Assembly (NCBI RefSeq): GCF_904061905.1
Contig: NZ_CAJFCI010000029.1
Coordinates: forward strand, 101,252 to 165,251
Length of the DNA stretch: 64,000 nucleotides
Reading direction: 5' to 3'
From: Zestomonas carbonaria
Lineage (GTDB): Bacteria > Pseudomonadota > Gammaproteobacteria > Pseudomonadales > Pseudomonadaceae
Shown piece by piece: positions 39,705-48,612 of the stretch. Position 1 is the first letter of the stretch. Each line of letters begins with the position of its first letter. A program made the translations under genes and the position numbers. A model generated the notes under the pieces. The model saw only the letters and a list, made by a program, of their open reading frames with translations, did not search any database and was not told the DNA's origin.

Positions 39705-40836
39705 CCGTGCTACCAGGGGTGCCCTCTGAAATCAGCTCGAGATACTGCCTGCGAAAATCGATGATCCCGTGCGCCTCGCAAAGATAGGCATAGGCCCGCT
39801 CGCCCTCTTCGCGCAGGGCCTGGGGCGAAAGTTCGAGCACCTGCTCAAGCCGGGCGGCCAGATCATCCACATCGCCAGACCTGAACAGGTGGCCGCCGCA
39901 ATCCTCGAGAATCGGACGCAGGCTGTCGATGTCCGAACCGATCACCGGCAAGTGGCCGCTCATGCCCTCCAGCAGGGCCAGTGGCAAGCCCTCGCTCAGC
40001 GAGGGCATCACGAAGACGTCGTAGGCGCGCACATACTGCAACGCATCCTCTTTGGCACCGAGCAGGTGCACACGCCCTTGCAGCCCATGTCGGGCGATGG
40101 CCGCCTCGAGATCGGCGCGGGCACGGCCTTCGCCGATGATAGCCACCAGGGCCTGCGGGTAACGGGCCTGCACCCGGGCGAACGCCTCGATCAGATAGAT
40201 GTGTCCCTTGACCGGCACCAGGCGGCCGATCGTGCCGAAGACGAATGCCTCGGGCGTCAGTCCGAGCATCGCCCTGGCCTGCCCGCGGGGATGCTGAAGG
40301 CTTTCGGCGCGCGAGATGTCGATGGCGTTGTTGATCTGCACCGTGTTGCGCGTATCGAAGCCGGCACCGCAGTTCACCAGATAGTCCCGCACCGCTCGCG
40401 ACACCCCCACCACACGCCAGTTCGACGTCAACAGGCGGCGAGCCTCCCAGCGCCGATAGGCGCGGTCGAAGTCGCCGATACCGTGCTGCACGCCGATGCA
40501 GAGCGGAATGCGCAACCAGCGGTTCAGCAACATCAGCATGTTCATCGGCTTGAAGCGATGGGCGATCACCACATCGAAACGCTCTTCGCGGCAAAGCTTG
40601 TAGAGGCGCCACAACGCTCTCAACCGCAGCCCCTTCAAGTCCGACTGGCGGAAATCGAAGTAGACCGAGCGCGGCGCACGGCTTTCGGGGCCTCCCGGCT
40701 GCGGCCGATCACGCAGGAAAGCGGTGGTCACCTCGAAGCGATCGACAGGCAACCCCTGGATCACCTGCTCGGCAAGATCGGAGGCATTGACGTTGTAGCG
40801 GTTCTGCAACTGCAGGACCTTGATCTTGCGGCTCAT
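39697..40836 (-). CDS. Family 4 glycosyltransferase (LPS outer core)
   Basis: The 379-residue retaining GT-B enzyme has an N-terminal domain (IKVLQLQNRYNVNASDLAEQVIQGL) and the donor-binding domain with GTIGRLVPVKGH (about 200-211), IIGEGRARADLEAAI and the E-x7-E motif PSLSEGLPLALLEGMS. The ATG at 40836 shares a base with the upstream gene's stop (TGATG). It should add a hexose to the outer core. A comparable GT4 in PAO1 (wapH, beside wapO) is one candidate orthologue, but assignment by eye is not safe. Confidence 0.85.
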   Translation of the reverse strand: MSRKIKVLQLQNRYNVNASDLAEQVIQGLPVDRFEVTTAFLRDRPQPGGPESRAPRSVYFDFRQSDLKGLRLRALWRLYKLCREERFDVVIAHRFKPMNMLMLLNRWLRIPLCIGVQHGIGDFDRAYRRWEARRLLTSNWRVVGVSRAVRDYLVNCGAGFDTRNTVQINNAIDISRAESLQHPRGQARAMLGLTPEAFVFGTIGRLVPVKGHIYLIEAFARVQARYPQALVAIIGEGRARADLEAAIARHGLQGRVHLLGAKEDALQYVRAYDVFVMPSLSEGLPLALLEGMSGHLPVIGSDIDSLRPILEDCGGHLFRSGDVDDLAARLEQVLELSPQALREEGERAYAYLCEAHGIIDFRRQYLELISEGTPGSTDA

Positions 40837-41753
40837 CAGGGCCTCCTGAACCACAGGCGCAATGCCTTGCGCGCATACGAGCCCTTGAACAGCACCCGCC
40901 AGTCCCGCTTGATCGCGGCGCGAAAGTAATCCTTGGCGGCAGAGACATCTCCGGCCAGATAGGCGCTGCGAAACAGCGACAGGCTGCGCTGCACGTAGAA
41001 CTCGGGCTTCAGCGATTGGAATTCGCTACCCAGCCGCCGTGGCGAAAACACTTCGTCGACCAGGGCCAAGCCACCCGCCTTGGCGTGGCTGAACTGATGA
41101 CGCAGGCTGTCGTCATGCTTGTGGATCAGCACCAGGGGCTGCTCGAGCACCGTGCTGGGGTAATTGGCCAGGGCCTGGGCGAATACCGGAATGTCCTCGG
41201 CACTGCGAAAGGCTTCCGGGTAGTCGCCACGCTCGAAGATTTCCCGATGCATGGCGCAGGCACCATTGGACAGGGCGATGCGCTTGTCCAGCAGGTAGGC
41301 GCGCAGCCGCGCCAGCGGTTGCTCGGCCAGCGCTGGCGGCAGGTGCTCGCGGCGCCTGCCATCCGGAAAGACGCCGACATGGCCGCCAATCACCAGGCGG
41401 GTCTGCGGCTGCGCGGCGAGATGCTTCCTTAGCGCCGCCAGCGCGCCCGGCACCAGTTCGTCATCGGCATCGAGAAACACCAGATAGTCGCCCGATGCCT
41501 CCCGGATACCCAGGTTACGCGCCGACGAAGCGCCGCCGTTGGCCTTGTGGATGACCCGGAAACTTCCCGGGCCGACCTGCTGGAGACGCTCCAGCACCTG
41601 CCGCGTGTCATCGGTCGAGCCGTCGTCGACGACCAGCAGCTCATCGCCCTCGTCGAGCTGGGGCATCACCGACGCTATCGCACGTGGCAGGACCGCCGCG
41701 TAGTTGTAGGCGGGAATGACGATGCTAAGCAGACGCTTGGTCGGCACGCTCAT
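40836..41753 (-). CDS. Family 2 glycosyltransferase (WapR-like candidate)
   Basis: The 305-residue GT-A enzyme has LSIVIPAYNYAAVLPRAIASV, VDDGSTDDT (about 42-50), YLVFLDADDE (about 89-98) and the acceptor motif SNGACAMHREIFERGDYPEAFRSAEDIPVF. Length and motifs are compatible with WapR, the rhamnosyltransferase that builds the O-antigen-accepting core glycoform, but WapR normally adjoins waaL and this gene is one place further away. It overlaps wapO by 29 bases at its start and couples to the GT4 gene at its stop. Confidence 0.82.
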   Translation of the reverse strand: MSVPTKRLLSIVIPAYNYAAVLPRAIASVMPQLDEGDELLVVDDGSTDDTRQVLERLQQVGPGSFRVIHKANGGASSARNLGIREASGDYLVFLDADDELVPGALAALRKHLAAQPQTRLVIGGHVGVFPDGRRREHLPPALAEQPLARLRAYLLDKRIALSNGACAMHREIFERGDYPEAFRSAEDIPVFAQALANYPSTVLEQPLVLIHKHDDSLRHQFSHAKAGGLALVDEVFSPRRLGSEFQSLKPEFYVQRSLSLFRSAYLAGDVSAAKDYFRAAIKRDWRVLFKGSYARKALRLWFRRP

Positions 41754-43494
41754 ACCAATCCTTGCCTTCCTTAACCACCAGGATGTCTTCCATGATCAGG
41801 TACTGCAGGTCCGAGCCGTAGAACATGTTCAGCGCGTCGGTCGGCGAGCAGATCATCGGTTCGCCGCGGCGGTTGAGCGAGGTGTTCAGCGATACGCCGT
41901 TGCCGGTGAGGTTTTCCAGTTCCTTCATCAGGTCGTACCAGCGCGGGTTGTGGCGGCGCTCGAGGACCTGGGCGCGGGAGGTGCCGTCCTCGTGCACGAC
42001 TTCGCCGACGCGGGTCTTCCACTCTTCGTTGACTTCGAAGGTGAAGGTCATGAACGGCGACGGGTGGTCGACCTTGAGCATCTGCGGCGCCACGCTGTCG
42101 AGCATCGACGGGCAGAAGGGCCTCCAGCGTTCGCGGAACTTGATCTGTTCGTTGATGCGGTCGGCCACGCCCGGCACGCTCGGACAGCCGATGATCGAGC
42201 GACCGCCGAGGGCGCGCGGGCCGAACTCCATGCGACCCTGGAACCAGGCCACCGGGTTGCCGTCGACCATGATCCGGGCGATGCGCTTCTCGACATCGGC
42301 GATCTGCCTGAACACCGGCTTGTTCGGGTGCCGGGCGCAGGCGGCGATGACGTCTTCGTTGGTGTAGGACGGGCCGAGGTAGACGTGCTCCATCTTCTCC
42401 ACCGGCACGCCGCGCTGCACCGATACGTAGGCCGCCGCGCCGACCGCGGTGCCAGCGTCGCCGGAGGCAGGCTGGACGAACAGTTCCTTCACGTCCGGGC
42501 GGGCGATGATCTTCTGGTTGAGCTTGACGTTCAGCGCGCAGCCGCCGGCGAAGGCGATCTTGCCGGTCTCGCGGATGATGTCGCCGAGGTAGTAGTCCAT
42601 CATCTCCAGCGCCAGCTTCTCGAACAGCGCCTGCATGCTGGCGGCGTAGTGCACGTAGGGGTCGTCGGCGATGTCGCCCTCGCGCTTCGGGCCCAGCCAC
42701 TCGATCAGCTTGGGCGAGAAGTAGAAGCCCTTGCCCTTTTCCTTGTAGCGGCGCAGGCCGATGACGTTGGCGTATTCGGTGTTGATCACCAGTTCGCCGT
42801 TCTCGAACTTGGCCAGGCGGGAAAAATCGTACTTGCTGGCATCGCCGTAGGGTGCCATGCCCATGACCTTGAACTCGCCGTCGAGCATCTCGAAGCCGAG
42901 GAACTCGGTGATCGCGCCGTACAGGCCGCCGAGCGAATCCGGGTCGTAGAATTCCTTGATCTTGTGGATCTTGCCGTTCTCGCCCCAGCCGAAGAAGGTG
43001 GTGGCGTACTCGCCCTTGCCGTCGATGCCGAGGATCGCGGTCTTCTCCTGGAAGCCCGAGCAGTGATAGGCGCTGGAGGCGTGGGCCAGGTGGTGCTCGA
43101 CCGGCTCGATCTTGACCTTCTTGAGGTCGAAGCCGAGCTGTTGCAGGCACCACTGGATGCGCTTGTGGTAGCGCTTGTAGCGGCGGTTGCCCATGAGGAT
43201 GGCATCCAGCGCGCGGTCCGGGGCGTAGGCGTAGCGCTTGGCATAGTGCCAGCGTGCCTTGCCGAACAGGCTGATCGGCGCGAAGGGGATGGCCACCACG
43301 TCGACGTCGGCCGGCTTGATCCCCGCCTGTTCCAGGCAGAACCTGGCCGATTCGTAGGGCATGCGGTTCTTCGCGTGCTTGTCGCGGACGAAGCGCTCTT
43401 CTTCGACTGCCGCGATCAGCTTGCCGTCGATGTACAGGGCGGCGGAAGGATCATGGCTGAGGGCGCCGGATAGGCCGAGAATCGTCAGTGACAC
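41725..43494 (-). CDS. wapO: LPS core carbamoyltransferase WapO
   Basis: WapO attaches the 7-O-carbamoyl group to heptose II of the Pseudomonas inner core using carbamoyl phosphate. The 589-residue product is a NodU/CmcH-type enzyme: an N-terminal Kae1/ASKHA-like domain (ILGLSGALSHDPSAALYIDGKL, EERFVRDKH, EHHLAHASSAY, GIDGKGEYATTFFGW) and a C-terminal YrdC-like domain (from about WFQGRMEFGPRALGGRSIIG to SLNRRGEPMICSPTDAL). Length matches the family. A heptad-repeat region lies directly upstream. Confidence 0.93.
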   Translation of the reverse strand: MSLTILGLSGALSHDPSAALYIDGKLIAAVEEERFVRDKHAKNRMPYESARFCLEQAGIKPADVDVVAIPFAPISLFGKARWHYAKRYAYAPDRALDAILMGNRRYKRYHKRIQWCLQQLGFDLKKVKIEPVEHHLAHASSAYHCSGFQEKTAILGIDGKGEYATTFFGWGENGKIHKIKEFYDPDSLGGLYGAITEFLGFEMLDGEFKVMGMAPYGDASKYDFSRLAKFENGELVINTEYANVIGLRRYKEKGKGFYFSPKLIEWLGPKREGDIADDPYVHYAASMQALFEKLALEMMDYYLGDIIRETGKIAFAGGCALNVKLNQKIIARPDVKELFVQPASGDAGTAVGAAAYVSVQRGVPVEKMEHVYLGPSYTNEDVIAACARHPNKPVFRQIADVEKRIARIMVDGNPVAWFQGRMEFGPRALGGRSIIGCPSVPGVADRINEQIKFRERWRPFCPSMLDSVAPQMLKVDHPSPFMTFTFEVNEEWKTRVGEVVHEDGTSRAQVLERRHNPRWYDLMKELENLTGNGVSLNTSLNRRGEPMICSPTDALNMFYGSDLQYLIMEDILVVKEGKDWYERADQASA

Positions 43495-43502
43495 GGTGTT
43501 GC

Positions 43503-43612
43503 CTCTTCGTGGAGCCGGGCTTCAAGCCAGAAGCCTGGAGCCACAGCGATGATGTTCAGTGGCTCGGTCGGAGCCTTTGCTTCCAGCTTCAAGCGTCCGG
43601 CTTCAAGCTGTC
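43503..43612. repeat. AGCNNCA heptad arrays overlapping the 3' end of the dual-kinase gene
   Basis: A left array (about 43507-43540) contains GGCTTCA, AGCCAGA, AGCCTGG, AGCCACA. A right array (about 43573-43612), read on the minus strand, is AGCTTGA, AGCCGGA, CGCTTGA, AGCTGGA, AGCAAAG. The right array continues into the adjacent gene and encodes its last residues (SLKPDA) and stop codon. Confidence 0.82.
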
Positions 43613-45040
43613 CTTCGGTAAACGTTGGTCGAGCAAGCGGTACAGCGCCGAATCGGCCGGCCAGTTGCGCAGGAAGCGGGCGCGATCACGAGCATAGGCC
43701 ATGGCGAAACGGTGTTCGCTGCGATGCTGCTGCATGGCATCGAGATCGATCAATGCCCAGTGGCCGTCCTGCCAGAACAGGTTGCTGCCCTTGAGGTCGC
43801 CATGGCTGATGCGTTCCCGCTGCAGCACGGCGAACAACCGGTCCAGCGCGGCCAGTTCGGCTTCCGGCGGCGAACCGTCCAGATACGGTTTGAAACGCGC
43901 GAGTATATCCTGCCCGGCGAGACAATCGGTAATCAGGTAGGCGCGCCCGCGCAGCCAGCACCAGCGCCGCTCGAGCACGGCCAGCGGCCGGGGCGTGAGG
44001 ATGCCGAGGAAATCCAGGCGGTTGCCCTCGCGCCAGCTATGCCAGGCGCGGCTGGGCCGCCAGAAGCGCTTCAGCCAGTGGGCGAAGCCCTTGATGTTGT
44101 AGCGCTTGACCACCAGCGGCCGGCCGTCCAGCTCGATGCGCGCGACGGTGGCCGAGCCGCCGTTCTTCAGCGCCTGGCCCTGCTCGATCCAGCGATCCGG
44201 GTCGGCCAGCAACGGTTGCAGGCAGGCCTGTTCCTCGCGGCGCACCGCACGCAGGCCGAAGGCGCCACGGCGCACGCTGAACAGGGTGCACTCGCGGCCG
44301 ACCTTGCTCATGAAGTCGCGCAGGCGCCAATGACGCACCTTGTGGATTTCCTTGAGCAGCGCCTCGAACGGCAGGGCGTGCTCGCCGTTGGCCATCAGGT
44401 AATGGACCAGCAGCTCCTCGGTGAAGGACTCCAGCTCGGCCGGCAACTGGGCGAAGAACATGCCCAGGTTCTTCAGCACCCGTTCGCGCGACAGCGGCTG
44501 CCCGGCATTCTCCACCTGCACTCCGCCACCGTCGATCAGGTACAGCCGGCCGTCGTGGCGCAGCAGGTTGTCCAGGTGCAGGTCGGCCTGCCACAAGCCC
44601 TTGGCGTGCAGGCCGGCGATGGCCGTCAGCGCTTCGCCGAGCACCGCCTGCTGCGCCTCGGAGAGCAGCGGCTGGTCGACCACCCGTTGCCAGGCCTGGT
44701 CGAGGCTTTCCGCGCCATCCAGGTAATCGAACAGCAGCCAGCCGCCCTCGCCCGCCACCATGCCGTCGGCCAGCAGCAGCGGCGTCGGCAGTTGCTGTTC
44801 GGCGAGCCGCCGCGCGCCGCTCAGCTCGCGGAGGAAATGCCGTGCCGCGCGGCGGCCGACCAGCAATTTGGCGAGCACCCTGCGGCCGCGCCAGGTGCCG
44901 ACGCCGACGTAGCGCTTGCCGGGCAGCACCCGCAGCAGGCTATGCAGGTGCAGCTCGGCCGGGCCGGCGGAGTCGGCCAGCTCGACCTGTAGCGGCAGTT
45001 CCGGCGTGCGTCCGGCGCTGCGCAGTTCGCTCAGTTTCAT
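43589..45040 (-). CDS. LPS core dual kinase-domain protein
   Basis: The 483-residue protein (PA5006-like, from memory) appears to hold two LPS-kinase-type domains. The first (residues about 30-250) has LHAKGLWQADLHLDNLLRHDGRLYLIDGGG, and the second (about 260-480) has ISHGDLKGSNLFWQDGHWALIDLDAM; both have the catalytic-loop Asp and Asn and the metal-binding Asp. It likely phosphorylates or supports phosphorylation of core heptoses. The ATG overlaps the wapQ stop (ATGA). Its final residues and stop come from the heptad repeat, so the natural C-terminus may have been altered. Confidence 0.85.
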   Translation of the reverse strand: MKLSELRSAGRTPELPLQVELADSAGPAELHLHSLLRVLPGKRYVGVGTWRGRRVLAKLLVGRRAARHFLRELSGARRLAEQQLPTPLLLADGMVAGEGGWLLFDYLDGAESLDQAWQRVVDQPLLSEAQQAVLGEALTAIAGLHAKGLWQADLHLDNLLRHDGRLYLIDGGGVQVENAGQPLSRERVLKNLGMFFAQLPAELESFTEELLVHYLMANGEHALPFEALLKEIHKVRHWRLRDFMSKVGRECTLFSVRRGAFGLRAVRREEQACLQPLLADPDRWIEQGQALKNGGSATVARIELDGRPLVVKRYNIKGFAHWLKRFWRPSRAWHSWREGNRLDFLGILTPRPLAVLERRWCWLRGRAYLITDCLAGQDILARFKPYLDGSPPEAELAALDRLFAVLQRERISHGDLKGSNLFWQDGHWALIDLDAMQQHRSEHRFAMAYARDRARFLRNWPADSALYRLLDQRLPKDSLKPDA

Positions 45041-45783
45041 CGACGTGCCTCCTTGTGCCTGCGCCGCAGGGACAGGCGGCGCAGCCAGGTCCGCGCATCG
45101 CTCGCGTCACCCAGGTAGGCGGCGAGCAGCCGGGCGATGTCGGCATCGTCCCAGGCCCGGGCGCGGCGCAGCAATGGTTCGAGGTCCTTGACCCGGTCGC
45201 GGCGGCCGAACAGCAGCGGGCGGGTCTTTTCCAGGTCGATCAGGCACGCCTCGAAGCCCACGCCGGCTGCGCGCAGGAAGATGTGCTTGGGATAGAAGCA
45301 GCCATGTTTCTGGCCGGCCCCGTGCAGCCGGCGGGCCAGTTCGCCGCAGGCTTGCAGGATGGCCGCCCGCCGGGCGGCATCGAGCCGTGGCCAGTCTTCC
45401 AGGTACTGTTCCAGGTCCTGCCAGCCGTCCAGGGCACGGGTCAGCAGGATCGCCCGCTGTTCGCCGCCGCCCCGCCGCCGCCCGAAGAACGCCGCCTCCA
45501 GGGTCGGGATGGCGAGTTGGCGATAGCGCTGGATATTGCGGAACTCGCGGGCGAAGGTCGGCTCGCCGAGCGGATGCGCCGGGCTCCGGGCCAGGTGGTT
45601 GCTCTGTCGCTTCAGGTAATAGGCGGTCTCGCCGAGGTCCAGGCGATAGACGCTGCTCCAGCCGCCGCGCTCGGTGTTCGGCTCGTCCACGGTTTCCAGC
45701 TTGAGCGCCCACAGCGCGTCGAAGTCGGCGAGGCCATGGCGTTCGAGCAGGGCGCGGTCATCGGCGGCGATGAAATCGTTCAT
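45037..45783 (-). CDS. wapQ: LPS core kinase-like protein WapQ
   Basis: The 248-residue protein is a WaaP-related kinase-fold protein: N-lobe SVYRLDLGETAYYLKRQSNHLAR with the ATP-binding Lys, a catalytic-loop equivalent HGAGQKHGCFYPKHIFLR and a metal-loop ACLIDLEKTRPLLF. The catalytic loop departs from HxD, as in WaaP-family enzymes. Start ATG at 45783 lies in the ATGA overlap with the preceding kinase gene; the four kinase-like genes from waaP onward are all coupled in this way. The symbol follows P. aeruginosa usage (PA5007) from memory. Confidence 0.82.
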   Translation of the reverse strand: MNDFIAADDRALLERHGLADFDALWALKLETVDEPNTERGGWSSVYRLDLGETAYYLKRQSNHLARSPAHPLGEPTFAREFRNIQRYRQLAIPTLEAAFFGRRRGGGEQRAILLTRALDGWQDLEQYLEDWPRLDAARRAAILQACGELARRLHGAGQKHGCFYPKHIFLRAAGVGFEACLIDLEKTRPLLFGRRDRVKDLEPLLRRARAWDDADIARLLAAYLGDASDARTWLRRLSLRRRHKEARR

Positions 45784-46505
45784 TCGCGCCCCTCGAAGAA
45801 GGCGACGATCCGCCGGATGCGCTGCTTGTCGCCGGCATTCAGCCGCGAACGGCCGCGATATTGCAGGTAGAAGCGCAGCCGCTGGGTACGGCTGAGCTGC
45901 TGCTTGGCCACCTTGTCCAGGCAGGCCAGGTCCTTGATGATCCGGTAGCGCAACAACGGGCCGTGCCAGAAGGCGCCGGTCGGGCAGTCGATGAAGAACA
46001 GCTCGCCCTGTTGGTTGACCAGCAGGTTGCGCCACTTCAGGTCGTTGTGGGCGAAGTGGTGATCGTGCATCGTCCGCGTCGCCCGGGCCAGTTGGCGGCT
46101 GACGCCATCGACCCAACGCGTGTCGCTCAGGCGCGGGTCGCCCTGCCGGGCCAGCGCGGCCAGGTCCTCGGTACCGACCAGTTCCTGGGTGATCAGCGCG
46201 CCGCGGGCAAAGGCGCCGCCACGCCGCTCCAGGCCGTAGGCGGCGATCGGCGCCGTGGGGATGCCCCAATCGGCGAAGTGCTTGAGGTTCTGCCACTCGG
46301 CCTTGACCCGTGGCCGGCCGAGGTAGCGGCGCAGCCCCTTGCCGGCGCCCCAATAGCGCTTGACGTAGTAGCGCAGGCCCTGGTGCTCGACGCGCAGCAC
46401 CTCGGACAGCGGATCGCGGGTGATCTCCTCGCCCTCCAGGGCGAACACCGCGTCCAGGTCGCCGAACACGTCGACGGCGGCCGGCTCCACTCTCCAGAAA
46501 CTCAC
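45780..46505 (-). CDS. wapP: LPS core heptose kinase WapP
   Basis: The 241-residue LPS kinase has an N-lobe GLRYYVKRYWGAGKGLRRYLG with the nucleotide-binding Lys, a canonical catalytic loop DHHFAHNDLKWRNLLV (Asp and Asn present) and metal loop LFFIDCPTG. It should phosphorylate an inner-core heptose. The GTG start at 46505 (VSFWRVEP) is chosen because it forms a GTGA overlap with the waaP stop and gives the family length; longer in-frame starts lie within waaP. The symbol follows P. aeruginosa PA5008 from memory. Confidence 0.86.
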   Translation of the reverse strand: MSFWRVEPAAVDVFGDLDAVFALEGEEITRDPLSEVLRVEHQGLRYYVKRYWGAGKGLRRYLGRPRVKAEWQNLKHFADWGIPTAPIAAYGLERRGGAFARGALITQELVGTEDLAALARQGDPRLSDTRWVDGVSRQLARATRTMHDHHFAHNDLKWRNLLVNQQGELFFIDCPTGAFWHGPLLRYRIIKDLACLDKVAKQQLSRTQRLRFYLQYRGRSRLNAGDKQRIRRIVAFFEGRE

Positions 46506-47329
46506 CCCTGCGCCCCCGGTGCGTACTTGCGCTGGTAGCGCGCCAGCAGGCGCTCGGCCTTGCGCTCCAGCCAGGCCAGCAGTGCTGCCTCGTCGCGCAG
46601 GATGTCGCGCAGCGAGCGCTGGCCGCCGGCCCCGAAGTAGCCTTTCAGGAAGCGCAGCTTGTCGCGGCGGGTCAGGCCGATGTTCAGCGCGGAGAAATAC
46701 AGCCCGGCCAGGTCCTTGTCGCGCCAGCGCTTCGGCACGGCGGCACGGGCCTGCGCGCGGTGCAGGTCGATCAGCGACAGGCACAGGTCATCCGCCGTCA
46801 CCGGCCGCTCGGTGCTCAGCAGGAAGTGGCAGATGTAGCAGTCGCGGTGGTTGACCCCGGCGCGGTGCATGGCGCCGGTCATCCGCGCCACCTCGGTAAT
46901 CAGTGCGTGCTTGAGGCGTGGCTCGGGCGGCTGCTCGACCCAGTGCCGGGTGAACACTTCCAGGTCGACGGTCGGCGCCAGTTCCTCGGTGATGATGAAC
47001 GAGTGCTGCGTCGCCGGGTTGCCGCCGAGCTCGCCGTAGGCCACCGCGGTCATGGTCGGCACGCCGGCCTCGTGCAGGCGTTCGAGCGCCGCCCATTCCT
47101 GGCCAGCGCCGAGCACCGGGGCCTTGGCGGTCAGCAGGTTCTTGGCGATCTCGCCCCAGCCGATGCCACGGTGGATCTTCACGAAGTAGCCGCGCCCGTC
47201 GACTTCGGTGCGCAGGGTGCGGCGGCCCTCCAGCTCGCGGTAGACCTTGCCTTGCAGGCGCTCGACCTCGACGAACGGGTCCTTGCCCGCCCAGAGGGTC
47301 TTGAAGGGTTCGGCGAGGATCAGGCGCAT
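46502..47329 (-). CDS. waaP: LPS heptose I kinase WaaP
   Basis: WaaP phosphorylates heptose I of the inner core; it is essential in P. aeruginosa and is activated by binding acylated carrier protein there. The 275-residue product has an N-terminal FKTLWAGKDPFVEVE, YFVKIHRGIGWGEIAKNLL with the nucleotide-binding Lys, the atypical catalytic loop NHRDCYICHFLL and metal loop SLIDLHRAQ, all diagnostic of WaaP. It is separated from waaG by about 100 bases containing a REP element. Confidence 0.96.
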   Translation of the reverse strand: MRLILAEPFKTLWAGKDPFVEVERLQGKVYRELEGRRTLRTEVDGRGYFVKIHRGIGWGEIAKNLLTAKAPVLGAGQEWAALERLHEAGVPTMTAVAYGELGGNPATQHSFIITEELAPTVDLEVFTRHWVEQPPEPRLKHALITEVARMTGAMHRAGVNHRDCYICHFLLSTERPVTADDLCLSLIDLHRAQARAAVPKRWRDKDLAGLYFSALNIGLTRRDKLRFLKGYFGAGGQRSLRDILRDEAALLAWLERKAERLLARYQRKYAPGAQG

Positions 47330-47351
47330 GCAGAACTCCTGTTGGAGCCAG

Positions 47352-47428
47352 CCTGCCGCGGTCCGGCACTCCGCCGATGCTCTTGCAGTGCCGGGATCGC
47401 GAGCAGGCTCGCTCCTACAAAAGACACC
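47352..47428. repeat. REP element between waaG and waaP
   Basis: GATCGCGAGCAGGCTCGCTCCTAC (47395-47418) matches the common Pseudomonas REP consensus. A partner-like CCAGCCTGCCGCGG sequence lies about 45 bases to the left. It interrupts the otherwise tightly overlapped core operon. Confidence 0.8.
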
Positions 47429-47432
47429 CTGT

Positions 47433-48554
47433 TCATGCCCGCTCCGCGAGGATCACGTCGGCCGCGTGCTGCGGCATGGAATAGAGATCGGCGCTGTCGG
47501 CGAAGGCCAGGCCGTTGCGCGACCAGGCCGCGCGCGCCGCGTCGTCTTCGAGCATCCCGGCGAGCATGCGGTTGAGCCGCTCCTGCTCGAACGGGCTGGG
47601 CACCACCCGGCCGGCATCGGCCTCGGCGATGTAGTGGGCGTAGCCGCACACGTCGGTGACCAGCACCGGCAGACCGGCGACCAGCGCCTCCAGCAGCACG
47701 GTGCCGGTGTTCTCGTTGTAGGCCGGGTGGATCAGCAGGTCGGCGCCGAGCAGGAAGCGCGGGATGTCGCTGCGACCCTTGAGTATCCGCACCTGGTCGG
47801 ACAGGCCGAGCGTCTTGATCTGCAACAGGAACGGCTTGGGATCGTCCTGGCCGATGACGATCAGCCGGGCGCGCTTCTTCAACGCGCGCGGCAGCGCGGC
47901 GAGCGCCTTGAGGCTGCGATCCAGGCCCTTGGTCTTGAAGCCGGAGCCGATCTGCACCAGCAGCAGTTCGTCGTCCGCCAGCTTGAACTCGCGACGGAAG
48001 TCGGCGCGGATCTCGGCGGCGTTGGCCGGCGCCCGGCGGTCGGCGGCGATGCCCGGCGGCAGCAGGTGGAAGCGCGCCGCCGGGGTGGCGTAGTGCTTGA
48101 CGAACAGCGGCTGCTGCACCTCGGAGATCATCAGCACCTCGGTCCTGGCCTCGGGCGCGAACACCGCACGCTCGTAGTCGGCGAAGTGCCTGTAGCGTCC
48201 CCATTTGCGATACAGGCCGCCGCGCAGGTTCTGCGCCTTGTCCTCGAAGCAGGGATCGGCGGCGTAGTAGACGTCCAGGCCGGGCATCTTGTTGAAACCG
48301 ATCACCCGGTCCACCGGGCGCTTGCCGAGGTCGGCCGCGACCCAGGCGCTGAACTTCTCGTTGCGCCGATGGTTGAACAGCGCCTTGACCGGCGCCACCA
48401 GCACCTCGAAGCCTTCCGGCACGTCGCCTTCCCAGCTCATGGTGTAGACGCGGATGGCGTGGCCACGGCCCTGGCATTCCAGGGCGATGCGCAGGAAATC
48501 GCGCTGCAGGCCGCCGAACGGAAAGTACTTGTAGAGGATGAATGCCAGGGTCAT
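47433..48554 (-). CDS. waaG: LPS core glycosyltransferase WaaG
   Basis: WaaG adds the first outer-core sugar to heptose II; in Pseudomonas this is galactosamine rather than the glucose of E. coli. The 373-residue GT-B (family 4) enzyme has LAFILYKYFPFGGLQRDFLRIA at the N-terminus, VQIGSGFKTKGLDRSLKAL (donor domain) and HPAYNENTGTVLLEALVAGLPVL with the E-x7-E motif. Length and sequence are canonical. It starts 58 bases after the waaC stop. Confidence 0.96.
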   Translation of the reverse strand: MTLAFILYKYFPFGGLQRDFLRIALECQGRGHAIRVYTMSWEGDVPEGFEVLVAPVKALFNHRRNEKFSAWVAADLGKRPVDRVIGFNKMPGLDVYYAADPCFEDKAQNLRGGLYRKWGRYRHFADYERAVFAPEARTEVLMISEVQQPLFVKHYATPAARFHLLPPGIAADRRAPANAAEIRADFRREFKLADDELLLVQIGSGFKTKGLDRSLKALAALPRALKKRARLIVIGQDDPKPFLLQIKTLGLSDQVRILKGRSDIPRFLLGADLLIHPAYNENTGTVLLEALVAGLPVLVTDVCGYAHYIAEADAGRVVPSPFEQERLNRMLAGMLEDDAARAAWSRNGLAFADSADLYSMPQHAADVILAERA

Positions 48555-48612
48555 GGGGCGGTTCGGTCCTTGGATGGCGGGCGCGGGGCCGTCTCGACGG
48601 GGAAGAGGCGCA

